The notes under the pieces: generated by a model
Told to the model about the DNA's origin: nothing
The model's input: the letters and a program-made list of their open reading frames with translations, nothing else
Database searches by the model: none
Shown: in pieces, positions 24,941 through 36,082 of the stretch
Position numbering within the stretch: the first letter of the stretch is position 1
Layout: each line of letters starts with the position of its first letter
Assembly (NCBI GenBank): GCA_009823395.1
Contig: CM020513.1
Span: 10,931,001-10,995,000 of the forward strand
Reading direction: 5' to 3'
Length of the DNA stretch: 64,000 nucleotides
From: Thamnaconus septentrionalis
Taxonomy: Eukaryota > Chordata > Actinopteri > Tetraodontiformes > Monacanthidae
Made by a program: the position numbers and the translations under genes

Positions 24941-27900
24941 GTAAGATGTTCCGCTCGCCTCTCATCCTCCTTTGCGGGGCTCCGTCACTTTGCGCACAGC
25001 CGTGTCGGTGCAGCGAATTGCGGCTAGAATGGATGCCTTTGACCCCCTCATCCCTGCCTCGTATCCCCCCCACCAACCACAAAAACATTGCATGTTCCTT
25101 TTTTAAGCTATTTTTTGCTTCTTTTCTGGACGTGTCAGATGTTGCAGCGGCTGCAGCCTCTCGGAGCTTCTTGATCATTTTTTTTTTGTGTGTGTCCCTT
25201 CCCAGGGGCGCAACGTTACGTACAATCTCGTCCGATCAGATCGCGCTCGCTCCCCGTAACCGAGCCGAGCTCCGCTGTTGATAATATCGCTGATGGCGGG
25301 GTCACCAAAAGAGAAAGGGGGTAAACAAACAGCAGCTGTGGCGGTGAAATGCGCATGTTTTCGTCCCTGCTACGGGCACAGACAGGCAGACAGACAGACA
25401 GACAGGAGGTCGGAGAGCGATCGGTCCCGACTCCATTCACTGCTCAAAAGCCTCTCGTTTCCAAATGACCCCCCCCCCCCCTTCCCCCTCCCCAACTGTC
25501 TGACCTCATGTGTTCCCCCTGCATCGGATCATCTACCCAAGCAAGCCCTGCTTTTATTCTTTGTTTATTTATTTTTCCAAACAAAATTCGTGCTTTCTTC
25601 CGGGAAGCCTTGAACGCAGCCAGACTCGCTATCGCTGCAGCGTTGTTGCTGTGACTAATTCAATTGGAGCAGGACGCAGAAGCCCCGCATGCTCCCCCCC
25701 CCTCTCAAATTGTTTGCAGCCAGTGCAGCTTCTTTTAAATGACTCTTTCACCACCACCACCTGCCCTGACACACACAGACACACAAAACAGCAACGTACT
25801 TGCAGTTGCTGCGTCGCTGCAAGACGATTTCACGTAAAAAACAATGCAAAGCGGCCCCATTATGATCCAAGCGACTGTCAGCCGGGTCCCTGCTGCAAGC
25901 AAGCAAGCAAACAACCCGAGCCAATCAATTTTAATGGCAGCCGCCGGGGCTGGTGATGGGAACACAAACGCATGGATTTGCCGCGTTCAGTTTTCTCCAG
26001 CATCAGTCAGAAGTGACAGGAGGACGAGCAACACCCAGCGGTGTGTATGTGGAGTGCTCGTAGATCACACGCGCGCGTGGAGTTTGGGGTGGGGGGGCAA
26101 ATATCGACCCGTCATGTTTCCTGTATTTATTTATTCCCCCCCAACAGCCTCATGTTTGATAACTACTCTGTAGTCCCTCTAGCGGCGGTGCAGGGAAGTG
26201 TTCTCTCTCCGAAACTTCCATTGAGGGGGGGAAAAAAAGGGACTGTTGAAAAGTAATATGTCAAGTGGCATTACAGGCAAATCAGCAGCAGATGCGGGGG
26301 TCCTAGCGGGATCATGTTGTGGATGTACCGGGCCACCATGGGTGACGCGGCGGCGGTGTGAGCTCGCTGCAAACTCACCCCGAACTCACCCTGCTCGTGT
26401 CACTCCTCTTTTGTTGAGGAATACGTGCCGCAGGAAAAAAAAAAAAAAGAGAGAAAAAGGCCGCGCGTCATTTCAAACGTGGAGAGGGGGGGGGAATAAA
26501 GCTGAAACGAGGCTCTGTGAGCGCTATAGGTAATTAGTGTAAATTACATTCCTGGCCTTCTCCGCTCGCCACGGCGACAGGGAGAAGGGGAGAGGGGGGG
26601 GGGGGCGGCGGAGGGAGGAGTCGGTGGGGGGGGGATTAATGACCTCGCCTCCTCCTCCTCCTCCTCCTCCTCCCCTGGTTGCCGAGGGAGGCCTGCTATG
26701 TGGAGCGCTGGTGGAAATGGCCAAAGTCTCGGGTGGAAAAATAGGTCCTGGTTGGGGTGAGGGGAGGGAGAGGTTGGGTTGGGGGGGTGGGGGGGTGGTT
26801 CACGTACACCCCGGCTTTTATGGTGATTAGTCACCCCTGGCTACGGGGCAGCTAATAACTTAAATCAACATGATTAACCACTTCCTCCAATTTTGCCGTT
26901 TAGCGCCGGCGTTTCAAGTTCAAGACTCTTTTCAGAGTTTTCAGCCGGACTTGAAGTCACTTTTGGTGTTATTCACTTTGTGGACTTTGTTTTTTTTTTT
27001 TTTATTCTGTTGCACTCTTAATTCCGTTTAAAGAGAATGAACCAATTTCGTTCAGCAATATTTCAATAAGGAGAAGTAATAGAAAGCTCCTGCAGCGGCA
27101 CAAGTGTTCTCCTCACAGTCAACTTCTACTTCCTGTCTTATACAAGTGTTCACCACCCGCAGCACGGACAGCATCAACGCTATGAGAGAATCCCTCCCTG
27201 ACCCACTGAGTCGATCGCTGTCGTCATTGGGACGTTTAAGATATTGACGCAATTGGTCATGAAATCGCTTCATTCTTTGTTGAATAACCCTGTAGTTCTT
27301 GCTCGTCTTCGGCCCAGACTCAATGGCCTTCAGTCTGGGGTGGGAGGGTGGGGGCTTCCCGCAGCTCTCTGCTCTCCCTGGAAGTTCAGCCCCTCGTAAA
27401 GCCAAACACATCCTGGCAAATGGAAGCGGCTCCAGTGCAAAAAGCTTCTCAGCCAGACACCAGCGAACTCTCTCTGCCCGTCCCGTCTCGTCCTCGCAGT
27501 CTTTCTGGACTGGATGTGGACGTTGCAATGCTTGCACCTGCGCCGCTCCGTTACACGCGTGCCGTCACCCGTTCGCTGGGTTCGCGCTGCGGATTAAGAC
27601 GGACGGCTGCGGGGAAGGAGGCGACTTCATGTGGAGCGAAGTGAAAGCACAGTCGCGAGACTTTTTGGGAAGCGACTCCTCCGACCGAGTGGGCCAGAAG
27701 GTGGTGACAGCGAGGAGAGGGGAGGCCGGACTTTCTCTCCGGCCTCCCCTTCACTTCCCGTCATTCTTGTTTGGAGCCGCTTGATTGATGTCTTCCTCGA
27801 GAGTCCCAAGGTTGCAGCTTTTTAAACTTTTGATTAGAATTGCAGGAAGAGCTTTTTTTGGGGGCGAGTGTTTCGAGCAGGGTGGCAGGGTCAGGGAGAA

Positions 27901-28396
27901 GTGAGGAGGAGGAGGAGGGGGGTCTCCCCTTCCTCTCTGTTATGACAGGCAGGCTTGTGTGTTTAGCTCTTAACCATCCACAGTTGGGCGATAGAGGAGC
28001 GCAGGGGTTGGGCAGAGTTAAATATCTGGCAGGAAGGAACAGTCGTCGAATCCACCGAGGTGCCAGCGCGAATGTTTATCTCCGACTCAGTGGCAGTTTC
28101 CAACAAGTTTGTTGACCCCGTGCACAGCCTAACGGACTGGTTGCTTCCTCGCTTGCCGGGAAAGAAAGGGTTATGAAAATGGATAAGCCGCCTTTTTTCT
28201 CTTTTTTTTTACAAGTATTGCTTTTGCATTATTCAAATCTTCCTTTTTGAAAAGAAAAAAAAAAAAGAAGTGAAATCTAGTGTTCGGGGGGGATTCTCGG
28301 CGCTATTGATTTGTTGGAGCGTTTGAGCAGAAAGTAGCCGAGTTGCGAGTTTTTCTCAAGACTGGCAGGATATGGGAGCTGCGTGATGCGACACTA

Positions 28397-28590
28397 GCTG
28401 CGTTTCCGTTACAGTTTTTTGCAAAATAAAAGCGATGTTTCGAAAATTTCGACAAAGTACAAATGCAATTTGCAGGTTTCCATTGAATGTTGTGAAGCAC
28501 GTAAGCCGTAATTCTCGTAAAATCTGGGTTCGCGGGACACGTTTTTCGTAAAATCTCGTCCCACGAGATTTACCAGAATTACGTTTGCGG
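28397..28590 (+). mobile_element. MITE fragment of the GCTGCGTTTCC family
   Basis: Begins GCTGCGTTTCCGTTACAG and shares TGCAATTTGCAG, CATTGAA-G-GTGAAGC and TAAGCCGTAATT, in order, with the reverse complement of the element at 49918-50278. It is therefore a second, oppositely oriented copy. The far terminal repeat is not visible, so the copy appears truncated near 28590. It is non-coding. Confidence 0.65.
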
Positions 28591-29349
28591 TTTGTTTGTT
28601 AACGTTTGTTTGCTGGGTCAGACTGAACAAGAGGCCTACGGGTCGGGAGGCAAAGGCCAGTGTGACTCTCGGCGTCTCAGCCTTGAATCCACCGGCTTTA
28701 CTTTTTCACTCGCTCCCCCTCCGCGACATCCTTCCGCTGGCCCCGGCCCGGAAAAAATTCAACGGCGGTGCGGCTCTGGACTCGGCGGCCGCTAAGCCTC
28801 CTGTTTTAGTGTCTTTAACAAATGTTTAAGTCCCCTCCAACCCCCCCCCCAAATTCCGGCCCCCAAGGCCCTTGAGGCAGCGGAGCACATCAGCTGCTGA
28901 CATGACGTTCTATTAAAGAGGAAAGTGTGTGTTTGGGGGGGGGGGGGGGTGAGGTCGTTCGCTGGTCAGGATGGAGCCCTCAGTCCCCTCCACTGCTTAC
29001 ACAAGGCATTTCCGTGTTGCCCGTGTGGAAGGACCCCGGTGGTTTCGTTGGTCCGGATAGCAGCGGGTCGTCTCCAGGCTGCCAGGGACTGCAGAGGACG
29101 GACCTGTGTAACAGTGTCAGGACTTTGAGGATGCAAGAATAGCTGATTGTTTGAAAAAGAAAGACTTGGAAAAAGTTCAGTCAGTGTACGTTTTGTTGCT
29201 ACGGGTCACATTTAAAATTTGCTAGTTCATCCACAGTTTCACTCACTCTGTCCCTCAGTCCTCCTCCTCCTTCACTCTCTCGCTCTTGCTTTTGCAGAGG
29301 AGAAAGACAAAGTTGCCCCAGTTTCACTTTATTGTGCAAAACTGCCATT

Positions 29350-29353
<4 letters not shown>

Positions 29354-29380
<27 letters not shown>

Positions 29381-29460
29381 TATTTTATTTATAAAGCACT
29401 TTTCATTAGTAAATCTAAAAGTGGCACAGATAAAAAATAATGGAAAAACAGTGTGAATCA
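29354..29460. repeat. (ATA)n microsatellite plus retroposon-tail-like sequence
   Basis: An ATA trinucleotide run (to about 29382) is followed by TTTTATTTATAAAGCACTTTT and CAGATAAAAAATAATGG. This wording resembles the 3' tails of widespread fish LINE or SINE families (TTTATTTATAAAGCGC-like). The microsatellite is certain. The retroposon origin is from memory of such tails and is tentative. Confidence 0.45.
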
Positions 29461-30478
29461 ACACAATTAAAACTTAGTCAAAACTCAGAGACGGAGAAGC
29501 GGCGAACTAACAAACGCCAGCTCCTCTCATCTGTCTTGAAGACTTGAAAGCTTTTGTCCACAGCAACTTTAAGGCACTTTTAATTTTGTCTTCGCAGCCT
29601 TTTGAATGAACTTTCCAGACCCTCCCGGCCCATTTTATTTTTCAGTAGTCTCATGCATGTGATACCAGCGCTTTTTGCCCTTTTAGCGGGAAGAAATAAC
29701 AGAAAACAGCCGGTGTTGCGTTGGAAACTACTCGAACTGCTGCCGCAGTTTTGTGAACTCGGCCGGGTCGAGGGATAATTACGCAGGGATTCCGACGGGC
29801 GGAAAAAAAAATTGGGGACTCGATACGCCGACGATGATGTGTTCTTGCTTTTTAGCGCGAATATCTCCCGCTCGCCGCACGCTCGTTCCGCCGTTATCGT
29901 CATCTGCCAGTGCCCCCCCCCCTCCCTCGCCGCCTGGGCTGACGTGTCTCCTCTCTGCTCCACCCCCATCCCTATCTCTTATCTGCCCTTCCATCCCACT
30001 CTGTTTGTTGATAAGCCGAGCGGGGATGGGCCGGCGCACATGCTGCCCATGTGACACTTCGGCAACAGCCTGATGGCCAGATTGGAAGCCCACATGTACG
30101 CGTGTGTGTGCGTGTGCATGTGTGTGTGTGTGTGTGCGTGCGTGCGTGCGGAATTAGGGGCCAGTCTGAAGAGAAGAGGTCTTACTACTGTAGCTTTTTT
30201 GTTCTCTCTAATCAAGACCTCCACCCCCCTGTCCCAGTCCTCCCTTCCAGCCCCCCCTGGCTTTTCTTATTGACATCTTTAGCCACACACACACAATTGT
30301 GGGCTTTTTTTTGTGTAACGCGCAGCCTCAGGTCTTAATCCTATTGTTTGTGATAATGTCCTGCCTGTCACACCAGTCCAGCGTGTCGCAGGATTGTCTG
30401 GCCTCTCAAAGCCTTGGCCACGCCAATGCAAAGCGAGTGCAAAACAAATTTAAAAAGTTTGCCGCGGATGATGCAAGG

Positions 30479-31056
30479 CAGTGGTCTCCAACCCCTGGGT
30501 CGCAGACCAGTACGGGCAGTTCCGTTAGATTAATTCTGTTTAATTTCTTATCTGAGTCTGAACAATTTCATTCTGAAAAATGACTAGATTGTCTCCGTCA
30601 CATGATACGTTACCACGAGATTAAACCCACGAGCCAGCAAGCTAGCAGCTAGCAAGCTAGCGAACAACATGAGTGAAAACAAACGTCTTTGGAAAGAGGA
30701 AAAGGGCCCAATGAGGAGACAGAAGAGTCCACGACTTCCAAGGAAAAGAAAGCAACGTTTGACTGACAATACCGGGAGTCCTGCCGCTAACTTTATCTCG
30801 ACAGAAGATTCCTACGCAACAAGCCCACTCGGCTTCACATGTGGCGACCGGCTCTCTAATGAAGCCTTCAAAACTGCTTTGCCACTCAGAAACCAAGCAC
30901 CCTGCATTCAAAGACCAGCAGCCTTTGGAGGATTGAGAAAGAAAAAAAGCGTATGTTACTCATGTTACCTTGTTGTCGCTATGTTAAGAGGACACTGCTA
31001 GTAAAGTTTCAAGTTTTCATGCCAGTCCCTGAAAATATCGTTGGGGGGGCCCACTG
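30479..31056 (+). mobile_element. hAT element remnant with ZBED-like coding fragment
   Basis: The left end CAGTGGTCTCCAACCCC and right end GGGGGGGCCCACTG are imperfect inverted repeats of hAT type. They are flanked by related 8-bp repeats ATGCAAGG (30471-30478) and ATGTGAGG (31057-31064), matching at 6 of 8 bases. Inside, a frame from ATG 30669 reads MSENKRLWKEEK and later CGDRLSNEAFKTALPLRNQ. In a shifted frame it continues KHPAFKDQQPLED. The LSNEA-K...LRxH...KHP pattern is typical of the BED zinc finger of ZBED5-like hAT transposases. The frame shift and missing catalytic region show it is dead. Confidence 0.75.
30669..30960 (+). pseudogene. Decayed ZBED/hAT transposase N-terminus
   Basis: Coding remnant inside the hAT element above. 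It has a basic N-terminal stretch (RRQKSPRLPRKRKQR), then a finger-like block with a cysteine at FTCGDRLSNEAF, where the usual first cysteine of a CxxC pair appears to be lost. A frameshift falls near 30895, with KHP in the next frame. The DDE/RNase-H-like catalytic core and dimerisation region are absent, so no active protein is expected. Confidence 0.6.
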
Positions 31057-31848
31057 ATGTGAGGCGCTACAGCTGAACAGGATGGTCTTCCTTTTCCTGT
31101 TCTCCTGTCCTCCTCCCTTTTTTTCGCCGCTTTGTGAAAACAAAAGATCCCAATCTTTGGCAGCGCCGAAATGAAAAGCTGTTGTTTAGTTTTAATCAAA
31201 TCTTTAATAGCCGCCGCTGCAATTCCGCTCCACCACCACCCCCTTTATTCTGAGGACGGCAGAGTATACAGCCTGATCCCGGAAATAAGCTGGAGGGGGG
31301 AGGAAAAAAAAAGAAAAGTGGACTGAATTATACAAGACTCGCAGCCTGGGCTTTTTACGCTCGCCGCCGTGCATCAGTATTCATTGACACGGACACAGCA
31401 AAGGGCTTTACTGTGTTGCGGGTAGCCAACACGGACTAAGTGCCGCCACCAGCTCCGACGCCGCTGCCCACTCAGCCCCCGCCACGGCAGAGTGATGGGC
31501 CGGCTGCTGCCCCCCCTTCACAGATGGCTGCAGGTACAGCGCTCCGCTTGGCTGATAACCAAAAGGACTTCAAAGCCCAGGCGAGCACTCAAGCCCATTT
31601 CTGCCCCCAGTGCCAGGAGGCAAAAAAGGTGGAGAGGGGAGTGGGGGGGGAAGGGGGCTGCCGTGGACAAGGACCGCGCTAGTCAAAGGAGTCAACAGGC
31701 ATGGAAATGAGCAGCCTCAGACTTCTCTCGCTCGCTCTGCTTGGCGCTGCGTTCGCTCGCAGGTCCTTTTCTCGCCGCTCAAACCTTCTGTCGGCTTGTT
31801 TTTGTAAAGTCTCTTTTTCCCTTTATAGCAACTGGTATCAATAAAAGA

Positions 31849-32416
31849 GAGGATGTTAAATGAAGTGTTCTGCATGTAATGTTAAGGTGATGCATTCAGG
31901 GACATTCATTCATTCAGGATATCTGCGCTCTGTGAGTAGAAAAGTACATTTTAGAACCCGTGCTTTTCATTTCTACGTGAGTTAAGGAGTTTCCTTTCAC
32001 TTTTACTACTTTTACTTTTTATTTTTCTCTACCAGTATCCATACATTACTCCAGTACACTATGTGAATACTTTGCCACCCCTGGCCACGAGCAAGGAAGG
32101 TAGAGGATGTGTTGTTCATGCAATTAAGTCCAGGTGATGCATTCAGGGACATTCATTCATTCAGGATATCTGCGCTCTGTGAGTAGAAAAGTACATTTTA
32201 GAACCCGTACTTTTCATTTTTACTTGAGTTAAGCAGTTGAATCATTACTTTTACTTTTATTACTTTTACTCTAGAAGTATCCATACATTACTTAAGTGCA
32301 CAATGAGAATACTTTTCCCCCCATGGCCACGAGCATGGACGTTAAATGACGTGATCTTCATGCAATCAAGTTCAGGTGATGCATTCAGGGGCATTCATTC
32401 ACTCAGGATATATCGA
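31849..32416. repeat. Tandem repeat, about 245-bp unit, 2.3 copies
   Basis: The marker AGGTGATGCATTCAGG occurs at 31885, 32132 and 32373, giving unit lengths of 247 and 241 bp. Each unit includes CATTCATTCA-TCAGGATAT, GTGAGTAGAAAAGTACATTTTAGAACCC, TTTTACT repeats and CATACATTACT. The TACATTTTAGAACC-TACTTTT block also occurs at 35094-35245, so the unit contains the right half of a dispersed TACTTTTAC-rich transposon that was then tandemly duplicated with flanking DNA. No coding potential is seen. Confidence 0.8.
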
Positions 32417-33578
32417 GGACAGCGGTGGAAGCCTCAGAATGGGACTGAAACGGTATAAATGTCAGGCCGTGCTAACATATATAATATCCCAAATATGTTT
32501 TTCAATGTATTCATTGCCACAAATACACAACGGATGGAAACCCACCCAGATCGTTGAGATCTTTATTTTCAAAGCGAGGGGTTTACAAGGTACTTACCTG
32601 TTCATTATCATGTTATTCCTCCGCCGAGCGATAGCGGGAGGGTGTTTGGCTAGCCGTGAAGGACTCTTGTGCTTAGCCAAAAGAAAACAACTGTGACATT
32701 TATTGTGGAAAAAAAAAAGGGGGGTCCTCAAGCGTGCACTCCTCGTGTGTGTGTTATCACGGCCTGTCATTTATAAAGTTTCAGTAAACATTCTGAGGCT
32801 CCCCGGCTCGGTAAAGAGGGCAGCGTGTGTTTGCACTGCTGAGGCTCCGGATGCGTTGCAGCGTTAAATGAAAATGCAGATGAACGCCCGGCAGCCTCCT
32901 CGAAGGGAATGAAGTGGTGGAGCGAGGGAGGGAGGGAGAGAGGGAGGGAGGCTGGAGGTGGAGGAGTTCGGGGGGGGGGCACCGCTTGAGGTCAGGGGGT
33001 TGCTGGTCCGGCCAGAGGGGAGGTCCGCTTCCCCCCTGGAGGGCGGGGGGCGGGGGGCGGTTCATTTTGGGGCATCGGAGGGCAGGGTGGGTGGGTGGGT
33101 GGTGGTGGGTGGAGGTCTTTTAACCCGCCTCCTCCTCCTTCCATCTCTCCGGACGAGGCGCCTCGCCCACCCCCGACTACCCACCCCCACTGACGGAGCC
33201 CAGCAGCTGCTAACACACACAAACATGTTCTCACCCCTCCGCTACTTTACAAGAGAGGCCGGCTCGCACAGAAGAGAGAGAGAGAGGAGGGGAAAGAGGG
33301 CAAAAGTTGACGTTCAGCCGCTTGGTGATGTGGGGGAGGGGGGCAGGGGGCTCAGGGGGGGTGGGGTGGCTGTTCTGTTTCAGCGGCCCAGGTCAACGAA
33401 CTGGTTCACACCTCCCTCCCCTGCCGCTGCCCCCCCCCTGTGAGACAGAGGCCACTTGGGAAAATGAAACAAAAAAAACTTTGAGGACATCAGGAGGCAT
33501 TGGAGTCACTCTGGGATTCTTCTAACATCTTCATCTGATCAGCGGTCTTCCTCTGGATCATATCAGACCTGGATTTTA

Positions 33579-34078
33579 GGCCTCGTTCAGACTGCCAGCC
33601 AAAATCCGATTTTCAGCCAATCCAGATTGAAACCGGATTGGCTCTTTTGTAGTCTGAACGGTCACAAATCGCATGAAATCCCATTTTTGCCAAAACGGAT
33701 TGAAACCACCTTCGGGAGGTCGTTTCAAATGGCATTTGGACGGATGCGTCTCAGTGTGAACAGCTCCAAACACACCGATGGGTTTCGACTGTCCGTGACG
33801 TCACTCCTACGCGACGCAAGATGTAATGGAGCAGACGGAAGAAGTAGCAAACAGCAGTCCCTGGACAGAGGAGGAAACTCATTGGGCTCATCCGGCTGCG
33901 GGGAGATTAGCTCCATTCAAGCCAAGCTCCAGGCCATGTATCGCAACAAGTGCCGCTGTCCCAATCATGTGACGCCATTTGGACACTTGCTAAAAACAGT
34001 GTGGACGGTCAGCCCTAAAAATCGGATTTGAGAAGGAATCTGATTTGAATCAGATTCGCCTGCAGTCTGAACGCAGTC
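33579..34078 (+). mobile_element. PIF/Harbinger element with TTA target duplication
   Basis: Inverted ends GGCCTCGTTCAGACTGC (left) and GCAGTCTGAACGCAGTC (right) share the 12-base core CGTTCAGACTGC. They are bounded by TTA on each side (33576-33578 and 34079-34081), the usual Harbinger target duplication. Inside, ATG 33826 opens MEQTEEVANSSPWTEEET, and in another frame 33918-33950 reads QAKLQAMYRNK. Both are characteristic of the Myb/SANT-like protein encoded by these elements (WTEEET...IQAKLQ...YRNK). The two parts are in different frames and most of the protein is missing, so the 500-bp copy is non-functional. Confidence 0.85.
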
Positions 34079-34606
34079 TTAGGAACTGACGCGGGAATAA
34101 TTCGAAACCGGCCACTTTTGGTTCAGCAGCGTTTCAGCTAATTCACTCTTCCTCTGCCACCAGTCACCGCTCTTGTCGCAGGCTCTGAAAACGGGCCCTC
34201 CTTTCAGCATCAGACGCGGTCCATTTCCAAACAGGACCCTCTTCAAACACGGGCTGCTCGGCATGCGGGGCGTTAAAGCCGCCGGTCAGAATAGCCGTTC
34301 GCCTGCCCCGGCTTTGCTATTTGCGACCGTCAGGACGCCGTAAAAATAATCGTCTGAGGCCGCGGGGTTTTTTTCACGCTGAATCAGCGACGCGACTCGG
34401 CCGCCCGTGTTTGCTTCCTCGGGCTCCTGCGGCGCCGGCGGCGGCCATGTTTACGGGACGCCGTCCCGCTGGATTAGGGACACGAAGGCTCTGCTAAATT
34501 TGCTCGCCAGCGCTTGTTGTTTGTGCGCGCGGTGTAATCTTTTAAAAGCTCCTCTGAATGTACGTTTTGCCGCGGCCAAAGTTGCAGTGAGTGTCAGGCG
34601 GGTGTA

Positions 34607-35250
34607 GATGGGAAGTAGCGAAGTACAAATACTTTGTTACCGTACTCAAGGAGGTTTCTCAGGGATCTGTACTTTACTTGAGCATTCACTTTTCTGAGGA
34701 CTTTTTGATCTGTACTTTCTACTCCTTGCATTGGAAAAACCTGCTAGTTACTTTTAGGTTTAAAACTTAGTATTACGGTTGTTATTGATGGAAGCAGAGC
34801 TATTTGAACTATGATGTTATGCAGTTTAATGAGAAAGTGGATCATATTTTAGAGAGAGATTATTTTGGAGTACCTTGGCTTTGAGGTACTCGACACTGTT
34901 CAGTACAGTTTCAGTACAGCGAGAAATAAAAATGTAAAAAATAACATTGGTTACTGTTATGTTGCTGTTTGTGTCAGTGACTGGTCATAAATATTAGTGC
35001 TGCAGTTGAAAAAGAAAAAAACTACAGTAATGAGAGTAGCAAAACCTTTTAATGTTTTTTATTACCAAAAGAATATACGGCAAAAAAATAATTTTACTCA
35101 AGTACATTTTAGAACCAATACTTTTTATTTTTACTTGAGTAAAGGAGTTGAATCATTGCTTTGACTTTTACTTTTACTACTTTTACTTTTTTGTCTACAA
35201 GTATCCATACATTACTTAAGCATGTGATGTGAATACTTTGCAAGCTCCTG
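34607..35250. mobile_element. Non-autonomous TACTTTTAC-type (hAT-like) element
   Basis: Begins GATGGGAAGTAGCGAAGTAC and AAATACTTTGTTACCGTACTC, and ends with AAGTATCCATACATTACTTAAG then GAATACTTTGC. This arrangement (AAGTA...AAGTACAAATAC at one end, GAATACTTT at the other, many TTTTACTT blocks between) is that of a common fish element with CAGTGGTGGAAAGTAAC-like termini. The outermost bases are eroded and no duplication is clear. The right half is shared with the tandem units at 31849-32416. Confidence 0.55.
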
Positions 35251-35397
35251 CCGCTAGCAAGTAAGAATGGTTCGTAATTGGGTTGGGTTGTTGGTGCCGG
35301 TGAGTCACCTGCAGCTGGACGGTGGGAGGGCTCGTCGTGACAAAAGGCATCTGCCGGCTGAATTAGTTTGATCTGCGGCCCTAATGGGCTCCGAGCT

Positions 35398-35432
35398 GTG
35401 GCAGCGGCAGCAGCAGCAGCAGCAGCAGCAGC
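35398..35432. repeat. (GCA)n trinucleotide repeat
   Basis: About eleven CAG/GCA units within intron 1. It is not in a recognised exon, so the polyalanine or polyleucine in overlapping frames is not meaningful. Confidence 0.9.
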
Positions 35433-36035
35433 ATCACACGCCCTGCCGAAATATCACACACCCTCGTCGCCCGGGGGTGGCATGTGCAACACTCTTGGCT
35501 CATGTTTGAGTGCAGAGTCCACAGGAAAAGTTGGGAAGGCTGGCACAGAGACATGTGACAGCCGCAGAGAGGGTTTTGTTTTTTTTCCTTCCTCCTTATC
35601 TCGGCCGTCTCGACACGTGAAAACGAGTTCTGACGCACAGTCGGCGTGAAATTTTAAGACGGCCCGGACGGGCGGAGTGGCGGAGGGCAGGTTCATTCTG
35701 GCTTCCTCTGAGCGTCTCTGGAAGCTGGACGTCCTTGTCTGTCGGCGCGTGTGATGTGTGAGTGTTTTGAAAACACAGGAAGTGCCGCTAATGCCTCGGA
35801 TTGTGACTGGCACACAGTCTTCCCCGGCAGGTTGGACCGGTTCCTCTGTTGTCTGGGGTTTGCAGCAGGGGGTGGAGCTTCACAGTGCTCACCTTTATTG
35901 TGCGCGTGCGTGTGCACGTGTGTGTATTTGTGATTAGGATTCCATGCCTGTTTTTGTTAATGCATAACCATAGAGGTGATAATGGAGCCATTAAGGATCA
36001 CAAGTGTGAGGATGTAAGTAACTCTTGTCATCCAC

Positions 36036-36036
<1 letters not shown>

Positions 36037-36078
<42 letters not shown>
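36037..36078. repeat. (TG)n microsatellite
   Basis: About 21 TG units in intron 1. Confidence 0.95.
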
Positions 36079-36082
<4 letters not shown>

